Of a stretch of DNA of 64,000 nucleotides, positions 24,300 to 34,946 are shown piece by piece; position 1 is the stretch's first letter, and every line of letters begins with the position of its first letter. The notes under the pieces are model-generated. The model saw nothing but the letters and a program-made list of their open reading frames with translations, searched no databases and had not been told where the DNA came from. Source of the DNA: Lucifuga dentata (lineage: Eukaryota > Chordata > Actinopteri > Ophidiiformes > Bythitidae); the NCBI GenBank assembly GCA_014773175.1, contig VXCM01002166.1, positions 1 to 64,000 of the forward strand, read 5' to 3'. A program made the position numbers and the translations under genes.

Positions 24300-27081
24300 T
24301 TTAACTACCTGCACTATCAACTGTCAATCTGCGCTCTCAATGAGCTCAACGCCATGTCATGGAGATAATGGGACGCTGAATGTGATTGGATCAAACCAAA
24401 GCAGAGTAGACATTCTCACATAGATTGTGGAGCAGTCGGACATTCGGTTTCACTTTCTTTGCTGCGGAGAAAGCGGATGATTTTGACTCGTGTTGCAGCG
24501 ATGTCTCACAGATAATACAAATAATACATATAAAAAGTATAATTTGCTTAGAGTCCAGAGACAGTTGTGGTTCGGTCTGGACCTGGACCTGAGTCCAGAC
24601 TTTGAGGATGACTGCTCTAATAACTAGAAGGAAGAAAGTTACATGATGAGTCTGTGGTATGAATCTGTGTTCTTGCACAGCTGCAGGGAGAATGTATTAG
24701 AAAGCATTTAGATGAAAGCAGTGATATCTATACTGATTTCCTTCATATTTTTGACAAAAGAGGCCTTTCAGGCCTTATATTAGCCTGAAGTATATCACAG
24801 GTTACAGTTTTGGTTTTGTAGTTCCCAACTTTATGCTTGGACAGAACTTCTTCTGGCAATACATATTATTAAATACATATTATTATTATTAGTAGTAATA
24901 TTATTAAATTAAATAATTTCCTTAAAATTTAAAGCTCAGGCTTCTAAAGTTGTCATAGCAGGTCTTTATAATGGCAAATAGAAAATGCTACTGTGAGCAG
25001 CATAGCTATCTAATGTGGTTTGATGTTGTAAAATGTCCATATTTGAGCAGGAAAAAATTATTATTATTTATGGTTATTTAGGGTTATTATAAATATAGGT
25101 TTATTTATGGTTAATGATAAATATTAAAACTTTCAAACTTTTTTCAAATTGACAAAACGTTTGTCACCCTTTTAGTTCCATACAGCAATAGAGTAACAGA
25201 TGATCACGTTTTGCTTTTGCATTGTTATATGTTACCTTTGCAGTCATGGTTTTTGTTGAAAGTCTGCATTAGTTTTCCTTTGTGGTTTATTGTGCATATG
25301 CTCATTACAGATGACCGCTAACTGTTTCACAGACCTGACAGAGATTAGTTGATGCTCATCAAAACATTCAGTTTTTATTCTTTAGCAATTTATTTGAAAG
25401 TCGTCTGATTATGTTGGGATTCACACAAGAGAGTTCAGTGCCTATTAAATTTTTATATGTAATGTTTAATTTGGCAGGTACTTTGCTTCCGCTGCATATA
25501 TCACTGCTTATATCAGTTACCGTGACCTTCAGACCCTCTTCTTCAGGTTCTATTTTCCCTGTGGTTTCTACTGCCATTCATCTGCTCAGATGACATAAGA
25601 GCAATGATACCATCAACCCCAAGCTAGGACTTGTTGAGGTATCCCTCTTCAATGTAGAGTTTTACCTTCAGTTAGCCCAGGGTGAAATGAGATAACTGTC
25701 ACTTTCTGCACATATCATGGATATACATATAGATACAACTACAGACCCACACGTAGCTATGCACACAGGCTCTTTGTGTTGTCTACACCTCCTATACAAA
25801 ATGAAAGATTTATGAATTACAGCTGGGGTTCAGTTTCTGTCAAACCATCGTGTCACTCTGATTCTCTTCACTGTTTTCCTTCAAGCACTGATATGACAGG
25901 ACATTTCAAAATTCTTAAGATAGTTAAAGAAATAGGTTAAAGAAATGATAGCATGTTTGAGAAGATGAAAACAAAGAGAGAAAGCTGGGAAAATGCAGTT
26001 TTTGTTGCACAGCGACACACTTAAGCACAAATGTGCTTGCAAAAGCTGATGATCCTGGACAAAATTAGGGAAGTGAGTCTTCTGCAAAATGGCTATACCT
26101 GTGCATGACAGCTGGAATGGTTCTCTAGCTGCCACATAGGCAAAGTGACTCACAATCAGCTAATACACAGCTCCAACTGTTATGAACAGCAACAACAAAT
26201 GATACTTCTGCTTTTGGCAGCTACTTAGGAGGTTAAGAAATGAAGCTTCAAAGAGCTCATCATTCTACCTGGTCTTGATACTGTTTCTGTTGCTCTCACC
26301 CACTTGCAAAATGTGAGATAACAGCAATCTTTTAGGTTCATTGCATGTCACTGAACAAGTTTGGTAACTGTGTCAGACACTACGATATCAAGTTTGATGC
26401 ATCAGATTGTGCAATGAATGCCTGGTGAACTATGACAAACAGGAAAAAAACTATGCAGACAGATTGACATCACCAACTGATTCACCACCATCCATCTGCT
26501 TGGGTTTATAGATGTGGATCGTGCAGTAGCTAAATTTGTAAGACTTTGGTCAGACATTCATTGCCAGAATTTTGTTGCAATCTGTCTTTGGTCACAGCAG
26601 CCTAAATTAGCTATTGCTGGATGTATAGCATATTATGATTTAGGACCACTGTTTTGGATTGATAACCACAGATTTCGTCACAATTCTCAAAATTGTTAAC
26701 TTTCTTCTGCGACATCCCAAATCACACAATCTGTAGGAAACTTAAGAAGGAGCTAAAGCTTTCTTTTTGTTATTTTCATGCAACTTTCTCAGGCATAACA
26801 ATGATCAAAGGGGCCTTCAAACATTCTCAAATTCATTTGATTAGATGCATATAGGCTGATGTTGACATCATTCTCAAGGCAGTGCATCAGCTAATGTACT
26901 CCATATGGTAAACATGTCCTGGTAAAAGGAAGTCGATATAAATTTTATTTGGTGAGTCACTTAAGTGAAATCACAAAACTAATGATTGCTTGTTGCTTGA
27001 CTTTTGTCCCTGAAGAATTGCCTTTTTTAACATTTAATTTTCATCCATACTTTCACTGCTGCTTTAAGATAATTGCTGCAA
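24299..27081. other. Noncoding stretch, no gene seen
   Basis: AT-rich DNA with short TTATTA runs near 24870-24910 and 25060-25130. The frames present (for example 25881-26153, minus; 26514-26699, plus) show no domain. I recognise no element. Confidence 0.5.
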
Positions 27082-27730
27082 TTAACAGTCAGACAATGCA
27101 AGTCCTATAGTAGACCATAAAGGAGGTGCCTCACACAAAGTGATAATTTCTGTGTTCAGGTGTTCTGTAGTTGTTGCTTTGTCCTCCATGTCCGCAGTAT
27201 TGTAACTTGGCCTCAGTAACATTATATAATCCCAGATGGTCTTCTGGCGCCTCTGCTCATCTGTAACATGTTCATGGGTCCAGCCGGCATACAGACCAGA
27301 GCATGCCGACAGGTCTTTGATCTCTCTCTCTCTCTCTCTCTCTCTCCCCCCTCCTTGCCCTCATCAAAAGGGTGAGACTCCTCAAGCTTGTTCAGCCTGG
27401 ATGCATCTAGCTGGATATCCTCCAAGTCTGATGAGGAATGGAATGCTACTCATCTAATTCACTGCATCTATGCAAATAATACGTCATCGCAGAGATGATG
27501 TATGGCACTCTTATGGGCCTCTCAGGTAGAGTTGCAAGCATCCATGAGCACTTGGACAGCATGCTGCTGACCCAGGTATTGCATCCCTCATAGGGCCTCA
27601 AAGTCCTAAGGAATGCCAGTGACTGCCAGCTCCAGACAGCCTTTTGCATTCTGACTCCCAGTAATTCTTTCTGAGGGCAGAGGAGCACTTATATCTGTGC
27701 CACGTGCAAAACTATTGAAGGTGCACACTC
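27082..27730 (-). pseudogene. Weak decayed-coding candidate, unknown family
   Basis: On the minus strand, one frame from about 27730 to 27350 reads protein-like segments such as QHAVQVLMDACNST and EDIQLDASRLNKLEESHPF. It then enters a GA tract (27321-27346). A neighbouring frame continues with SGLYAGWTHEHVTDEQRR and QKTIWDYIMLL to a stop at 27082-27084. A length change in the GA tract would separate the two frames. The upstream part holds about seven stops in about 128 codons, which is what chance gives, so the coding interpretation is weak. No family was recognised. Confidence 0.2.
27321..27350. repeat. (CT)n microsatellite
   Basis: CT tract of 26 bp followed by a short C-run. Confidence 0.95.
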
Positions 27731-28734
27731 AAATGTATGAGCAATGTGATACTGAGGTTTTGTAATTTGATGATAAGAAATTTGTGAGGACATTTAGCTC
27801 TGTTGATAGATGTTTACATAAAGTACCTGCCAAGAGGAATGTTGGGAAGTGAATGTTTGATATGGAGCCAATTTGGTGTAAAGTGACACAATATTAAGTC
27901 TGAAAATAGACTATAGATTATGATTGTTTTAGTGTGGGTATATACTGTATGTCTGTGTCTGTTTTATGTCTGTGTAAGTATGTGCATATTTGCTCAGATC
28001 TGTATATGTGATCTGGTGTAAAGGACTGTAAAATATCCTGTTGGCTTTTCTCTGTTATGTTCTTGTCGTGAGTTGCAGTGAGAGGAGGTTGGCTTGCCTC
28101 TCTTGTTTTGGATAATTGTACCCTGCCGAGGTCTGTGGTCCTCTTCTCTGTCTCCCTGTGGCCTAGGCTGCAAGAGCCATATTTAGTTTGAGCGTCGTCC
28201 TCAACCCATCCTGTCTCATCCCTATCCTGTCCCACACAAATCCCACATCACAGTAGGAGGCAGGTAAAGAGACAGCAAGTAGCCAGGAAGCGTGCTGAGA
28301 ACTGTGCTGAGTTACAGCAAAACTTACCTGGAATATTCAAAATTTTTGTTTTAGACACTTTTTGTGGACATCACGTTCCATGGTTTGGTTACATAAATGG
28401 TTTTTAGGGAATTTATGTAGCAAAAACATTTGAAACCATACTTCAACTGTACTAGTGTTATTTTATTTTTGCAGGTTGTTTTCTGTTTTTCTGGTATGAT
28501 GGAACATTTCAGTACGTAGTTCATTTGAATTTTTTTAAAGGACCTATCCAATGAATGTGATGAATTGGGTTTATAATATCATTTGGAATGTTACTGTGAT
28601 TAGTTAAAATCTTGCCATCATTTGTCAGTTTCTTGCATGGACCTGTTCCAGTTTCTTGCATGAATGCTGCTTTGGAAAGATGACATAGGTGTGCTGGTTC
28701 TGTATAAGTGCTCTGGTGGGTGGATGTAATGCGG

Positions 28735-28805
28735 TGACCTGTTTTTTCTTTCCTCCCTTTGAATGAGCATCATGGGTGTTGAAATGTAGAATAAATTAAT
28801 CAATT
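28735..28805 (+). repeat. Local repeat pair, copy A (about 71 bp)
   Basis: GACCTG, a T-run, then TCCCTTTGAATGAGCATCAT and GGGTGTTG...ATAGAATA-like sequence recur at 30529-30606 in the same orientation, about 1.8 kb away. The unit is too short to classify. Confidence 0.75.
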
Positions 28806-29071
28806 TGGTCTATATGCTTCATTAAGAAAAAAAGCCTTCACCTTGTCAGTCTTCAAGGAAGTTTAGGTTGTCCTGCTTGATTACTGAGGTAAGTCTCTTC
28901 ATGAAAGTGATGACCGTTTTCAATTAATAACTGGAAAAAAAAAGGAAGCTGTCGTGGGAATCATTTTTGGGTTTTTTGGAAAAACATTTATTTTACTAAG
29001 GAGATCCAGATTTTGTCCTTCATCTGTCCTTCATTCTACTTGTCATAGGCCAAAGCAGAACTGAACCACCG

Positions 29072-29105
<34 letters not shown>
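29072..29105. repeat. Poly-C tract (34 bp)
   Basis: An uninterrupted C-run. Runs this long are prone to sequencing and assembly error, and the true length is uncertain. Confidence 0.9.
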
Positions 29106-29547
29106 ATATGGGGCTCAGACACAGGGTGGGTAAAAGGAACCCTCCATAAATGGTGGTGAGGAAGGTGTCCTCTTCCTCATCACATTTCTCCTCCTCTTCA
29201 CTCCTTCTTTCTCTGTAAATTCGCCTGCATTTTCTATTACTCACTGCTGTTAAAATGTTACTCCTTCACCTTTCCAAATCCCTGTCTCTCATGTCCCAAT
29301 TTGTCTTCTTTCTCACTGACCTCACCCTCATATGTGGAACGCTGCAGATGTCATGAAAACTCCATAGAAAAGGCAGGCAGGTGATGCACCCCCAACTGTT
29401 TCCAGAAAATACCCCCAATTGTTCGCATGCATCCAGAAAGGATATGTGGATTTGTGGGGATTTTTGAGTTGAATGGTGCCCTAAATTTGATGTAATACTC
29501 ACAGCTATAGTTCAGATCCCTCAGATTACAAACAAAACCATGGAGGA

Positions 29548-29744
29548 ATTCATAAAACACAGCATCAGATTTAACAATAAGGGCAAATAGCAACATGCAA
29601 CCATGTTCCCTCATTGATAACTGCCTGTTACTGACATCTTTTAACATCTGCTTTGAAAGAGGCATTACTGTGGTGTTTCCTTATTTGCATGTCAGGGCAA
29701 AGATTCATAAAACAATAGCAAAAATTAAGACCTATTTCAGTCTG
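29548..29744 (+). repeat. Dispersed repeat, copy B (about 197 bp)
   Basis: Same orientation and same length as 4659-4855. Blocks of 10-16 identical bases, such as ATGTTCCCTCATT and GAAAGAGGCATTACT, are interspersed with substitutions. The pair shows an old interspersed family of unknown class. Confidence 0.75.
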
Positions 29745-30298
29745 GTGTTAAATTTTAGCAGTATAAAATCTGAGTGAGCATGGCACATATTTAGTATTAC
29801 CATGAGTTTTTTCTGAATTCCGCCCCAAGGCTTTTCTATTTCTCCAGAGGTTGTTGCTGTTTCATGAAACTTTATGTAGCTATGATAGATTCAGTAAGCA
29901 TGTGTACATATTACAATAAAGATTCAGAAGAAAGTGGATCTCTGTTTGGTGATAAAAGATGTTCATTTTTCCAGGTCACTGATGACTCATGAAGATGGAT
30001 GTTGAAGTCACTATTTATGTAGCTGTCAGTCAAGTGAAGTCATGGCTGTACTATTAATTAGCAATTTTAAAATGTTAACATTTCATGATTTTAATTCAGA
30101 GGAGTTTCTTACAGGGCTGCACTGTGGTGTGCGCTATTGTGTGATCATGCATGGATCTGAAGCCTGCATCGACTCGTATTCCTGTCTCCTGTGGCAAAGG
30201 AGAGTAGGCAGGTGTTACTGCTAACAATGGCCTATGAGAGAACTCTTGATTTTGTTTTTTATTTATTTTTTTTATTTTTTTTACTCTCTCCGAATCTT

Positions 30299-30319
30299 TC
30301 TCTCTCTCTCTCTCTCTCT
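30299..30319. repeat. (CT)n microsatellite
   Basis: CT tract of about 21 bp preceded by a T-rich stretch. Confidence 0.9.
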
Positions 30320-30528
30320 GACATACACTCATTTACACAAACTCCTTCACCTTTTGCTTCAGTGTATTCAATAATTCAAGAATTTATCACTGCTGGGTTT
30401 GGATTCCAACCATTGCCTGTCAAAATCATTCATGCAGTGCATATACAGATTTTATAGCTAGAGGCCAAATTTCTATTTTATTGTTACCTACAGACTTCAA
30501 GGAAGTGCATTGCTAATTTATCATCCTG

Positions 30529-30606
30529 CGACCTGTTTTTTTTTTTTTCCCTCCCTTTGAATGAGCATCATGGGTGTTGCAATATAGAATACATTAGTTA
30601 ATCAAT
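30529..30606 (+). repeat. Local repeat pair, copy B (about 78 bp)
   Basis: Copy of 28735-28805 with a longer T-run and a few substitutions. It shares the 20-base block TCCCTTTGAATGAGCATCAT. Confidence 0.75.
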
Positions 30607-31506
30607 TACATTTTCTATCAGTGTGTCTATCTGTATGAAGTTATGTAGTTCCAAGTGAGCATGAGGCGATGGAACTTTCTGATTTTTATCTAAGTTAACA
30701 CCTGCCTGTGGTTTGTGATATTTAGACTGTGAAGAATGTGTTGTCAGACAAGTACAATAAGTACAGACAAGTAGGTAATATAGACCTAAATTTGTCCATT
30801 AATGTTATATCATTATTGCTATTTATATCCTGTGTATGTGTTGACACATGTTGGGTTTAGGGTTGGGAAGCCATTTTTCAGGACAATAGGAAGAGGCAGA
30901 GGAATTAAAAAAAAAAAAAGGCTGGTTCCATATATGGAGAAACCAGCTAGTGCCTGTTTCATCATCATCATAAATTCTAAAAGTCTTCTATGGATTGTGG
31001 TCACATTTGTGACATTCTGTAAGTTGGCAGTCTTGTGGATGAATTTTCCAGTGATTTTATTTTATCACCCTCGCAGGAATGTGTTTCTGCCTTCTGCTAT
31101 TCTCCAGCAAACTTTCCTGATGATGACTAAATGATTCTAGTTATTCAGAGTGTTTTCAAGCCTCAGCTCAGTGAAATAAAACCTACCATTTTCCTAATTT
31201 TCCCATCATCACCATCATCATCCTTTATATTCCTTGTCATACCCCCTGTAGATGGTCGTAAGGCTTACTTTTAACTGGAAATGGGTTGTATGCAGAGTTT
31301 CCAGTGTGTCCACACACTATTCATCATGGAAACCATTTGCAACAGCATACTGCCTATCCTCAGTCCTTTGGGATCCTATTCAGTAGAGTAAATTATGATC
31401 TGCTTAGAGATCAGGTTAGGTGTCATCACAGACAGCAGCCTCCTTCTGACTTGGGCAGATGTTTGCTTTATAATAATCTGTGACTGTCTACCAGACACCT
31501 TTTAAA

Positions 31507-32040
31507 AGACCATACTGTGATTTTATAAGTTTGAGCCCAATAAATCTCATCTAACAATCATTTTTCTAAAAAATACTGTATTTTAATTTTCAGGTTGTTT
31601 TGCCAAATCCCCTAATCTTTTAAAATTAAATGTTCAGATGATACAACCACCTTGAAATTCAGTGTGTCATGGACTAAAATGTAGGCACAATTGCATAAGA
31701 CACAGTTGTTTTAATTTCTTGGTAAAAGCCGTCTTCTCCTTCATTCCCTGATGGAGAAATACATTTCTTCTATGCAGCTACGTGTTGGATTGTTTTACTA
31801 GCAACTTCAGCAAAAAATAACAATGGCGCGTGGTTCTCTGTGATGGATTACCTATCTCAAGTATGTTTCAAGTCTCTACAAATAGATTTTTATAGAGTAC
31901 TGGAATGAACTGAGGAAAAAAAAACAATTGTAATATTTACCACTGCAGTAGTATGTTTTGAAAAATGGTTGGTAGTAATATAATGTGTATTTAGGTTATA
32001 TTTATTGGGCTCAAACATGCAAAATTACTTGTATGTTCTT
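31507..32040 (+). mobile_element. TTAA-flanked MITE, copy 2
   Basis: A 534-bp copy in the same orientation as copy 1 (16942-17474) and exactly bounded by TTAA on both sides (31503-31506 and 32041-32044). The left end is AAGACCATACTGTGATTTTA. The right end, reverse complemented, is AAGAACATACAAGTAATTTT. TTGAGCCCAATAAAT lies about 20-25 bp inside each end. The internal GTTTTGCCAAATCCCCTAAT matches copy 1. It has no coding capacity. Confidence 0.9.
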
Positions 32041-32263
32041 TTAAAGTGTTCCTTTAGAGCAAAGTTAGTTCTATTGGTTGATTTCCATACACAAACATAC
32101 AAATATGCATATTATATACACATGGACATAACATATTTGCGTTAGCTTAGTCAGCCACGCAAGCACAGTTACACACACACCGTACAAACATAAACGCACA
32201 CATTTTGGGATATTGGCCTAAATACATAAGTGAACAAGTTAATTCTTAGCAGATTAAGATCCC

Positions 32264-32270
<7 letters not shown>

Positions 32271-32296
<26 letters not shown>
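32271..32296. repeat. (GA)n microsatellite
   Basis: Pure GA tract of 26 bp. Confidence 0.95.
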
Positions 32297-33178
32297 TGGG
32301 GATGCTTCTTCAGAATCAGTGGGAGTCAGGAAAGCTCTGGGGGAGTGAGGGATGACCATCCAGCAGAGAAACAGAGGATGCTGTGCCAGATTCTCAAAGA
32401 CTACACCATGACTCACAGGTCAAGGCCCTCATGCCTGTAAACAGCATTTTTCTCATAATTGGAGTGCTGAATCACATGCAGTCTGCTCTGCTTTTTTCTT
32501 TTAATCCCCGTTTCTTTGATTCAAATAGCACTCATCTCCCAGGGAGTATGGGAACAATAGAAACTGACAAAAATGAAGCAAAGGATAGTGCACAAAAACC
32601 AGAGCTGTCAGTGGAGTTTGGGAAAAGGGGAGTATAAATCAAATCATGTGGCTCATTGTTCATTGTTGTAATATCGTATCCCTAATGCGGTGATAAAGAT
32701 GAGGAAGAATTAGCGATTGTCATGATCTGGATTTCCAGAGTAATACTTTCTTTTCCCACAGGGCTGAGATATGTTGGGAAAGCTGTTGGATGTCATAGTC
32801 ATGGTTATGTGTCAGAGCTGTTCTGGTTTATCTCTTGATCAGTTTACTAGATGAGGATGACCGAAGAGCTGGACTGTATATATTCTCCTCCTCTTGTCAC
32901 TTTTCTGGATATCCTGTTGTCTGAGTTCAGAGGATATTCCCTGAATTTAGAATAGATCATTGCCTTGAACTCGCACTTTACCCACATTTTCCTCATTTCT
33001 GTCACTTTTTTTTTTTTCCCTTTGCTTTTTCTTCTTCCTTTCCTTGAATAAGACCATGACCCCTGAGGAGACTCCCAGTGAGTTTTTTTTTTAATGGACA
33101 CATTCGCCACCCAATCAGCATAGTGCATTCCTTAAATTCTGGAAAGACAGTGTCAAGGCCATTAAACCTTTAAGTGAA

Positions 33179-33180
<2 letters not shown>

Positions 33181-33239
<59 letters not shown>

Positions 33240-33244
33240 TGTGT
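33181..33244. repeat. Compound (GT)n(GCGT)n microsatellite
   Basis: Forty bases of GT are followed by about 20 bases of GCGT tetranucleotides and GT again. It is an alternating purine-pyrimidine tract. Confidence 0.95.
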
Positions 33245-33595
33245 TTGAGTACACCCTGCAGCTGCAAAGGGGCCATATTACACAATGTCACATGCAGCAG
33301 TCAGGTATCCATGAATTTCTCAGAATCACCTATTAAATACCATCAGCGGACCATAGATTTATAGTCTAAGTTTAACAGTTCCTGAAACTACATGGCAGCT
33401 GAAACAGTATTGCATGAAGTCCAAAAGGATTCCTTCTTTACTGAGCTCCTGACTACACACACAGACACACACGCTTCAAATAATAACAGCAGGTGTGTCT
33501 CCCTCATCAACCCAGCTGTACACCAGAACATGAGAGTGAGGTAGCGCTGTACAGATACATATAGTGTGTGAGACTGAATGTAAGTATTAGAGAGC

Positions 33596-33599
<4 letters not shown>

Positions 33600-33630
<31 letters not shown>
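33600..33630. repeat. (GA)n microsatellite
   Basis: GA tract of 31 bp. Confidence 0.95.
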
Positions 33631-33631
<1 letters not shown>

Positions 33632-34002
33632 AGACAGATGTAGAAAGATAAACAGACTGCAGCAGCTAGATAGCTAAACAGCTAGAAAATCATTTTTTGT
33701 GAGTGAAAAACACAGAGAAAGTTAGACCTAAAAAGACAGACAGAGTGGTTTACTGGCTGAAGAAGTAAAAAATTGTTTTAAAAGAACTTTAAAGGATCTT
33801 TGGGGGAAGGGGAAGGAAAAGACAAATCACTGATAAGAAGAAATCAGAAGAAACGGAGAAGTTGTGACAAACGTCAAGTTTTTGTGAGCAAAGTGTTGTA
33901 ATCTTTTCTCTCCTGAGGGCGTTTTTGGAAGCGTCTCTCATCAATCTGGGCAGGACTCATTTGTCCCTCTATCCCTCCCTCCTCTTCTTCCCTCTCCCTT
34001 AG

Positions 34003-34154
34003 TTCGCTGCAGTGGAGCGTAACTAGAGCCACGCGATGAATACAGGTTGAGAAGGGAATGAGAGAAAGGGAGAGAGAGTAAGAAGAGGAGAGGAGAGGAG
34101 AGACTAACACACACCTCACACATTGGAGTTTGGAGTCACTGTGCAGCTCACAAG
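34003..34154 (+). other. Candidate noncoding (UTR) exon
   Basis: A very strong acceptor (about 40 bp of C/T ending CTCTCCCTTAG) and a good donor (CACAAG/GTGAGG) bound 152 bp. All three frames are closed near the start: TAG after seven codons, TGA after eleven, TAA after five. If real, it is an untranslated exon of a plus-strand transcript. The exon body is purine-rich, with GAGAAG/GAGGAG runs typical of splicing enhancers. A lncRNA exon or a cryptic splice pair is an alternative. There is no expression evidence. Confidence 0.35.
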
Positions 34155-34925
34155 GTGAGGGGAGAACATGTTTGTGAGCTCTCACAGTGCATGTGTGCAT
34201 TTGTATAAGTGTGTAATGTACAAAAGTGAGAGGATGACCATGTTTATGTTTGAATTAGATCACTGAGCAAGTGTGTGCATGCAGTGGATGTGTGTGAGCA
34301 GTTTTCTTAAAATCCACTTTGAAGAATGCTGGTATTCTGTCATTGTATCACAAATTGGACTTTCAGGCGTGTGACAGGTTTTCCTTTCAAAGATCACAGT
34401 TTGGTATGTGTGTGAATCGCCATGCGAAGTGCAGCAAAAGATGCTTTTAAAGACCGCTGGAGTGTCACTGCGTGGTGTGTGTGCATGTGCATGACTGTAT
34501 CTGCACGTGTGTTTCCTTCTCCTTGACTTGTCTTAAGTTTCTGTTGTATTTGAGGAGCAGTAAAGAGTTTGCTCCACTATGTCAGACGTGGACACATGGT
34601 GAAGGACAGAGAATCCACCTCATCTGGCCACAATATGGACTGCCCGCACAGCTTGTCCTTTCATTTAAAATCGCTCTATTCTTTTTTTTGTCAAAGATTT
34701 GTATTTGCAGCGGCTATCAGATGGATGACAGTGATAACAAGCAGAAAACAGATGTGGTACACTGAGATCTGCAAACTTATATGAATGTATATACTTTCAA
34801 ACAACAAGAAGAAGCTGCAGCGGTGGCGTTGGCCTTTTGTATCTGAATGCCATTATATTATTAATTACTCTTTGCTTACAGTTCATTCAAGTATTGCTTC
34901 CATGCCCTCTCATCTTTGTCTCGGG

Positions 34926-34946
34926 TTTTCTTTCTTTCTTTCTTTC
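34926..34946. repeat. (TTTC)n repeat
   Basis: Five tandem TTTC units. Confidence 0.85.

Larger units (their letters stand above)
32045..34002. other. Noncoding stretch with microsatellites
   Basis: Contains GA tracts (32271-32296, 33600-33630) and a long GT tract (33181-33244). Its last 50 bp are a pyrimidine tract leading to the exon candidate at 34003. No gene is recognised. Confidence 0.55.

Noticed and set aside
28852..28890. 39-bp open segment ending in GAG/GTAAGT
   Set aside because: The donor is good but the acceptor lies behind an A-rich stretch with a weak pyrimidine tract, so exon definition is poor.
30928..30937. CCATATATGG, a perfect CArg/SRF box
   Set aside because: Several such 10-mers are expected by chance in 64 kb of AT-rich DNA, and no promoter context was found.
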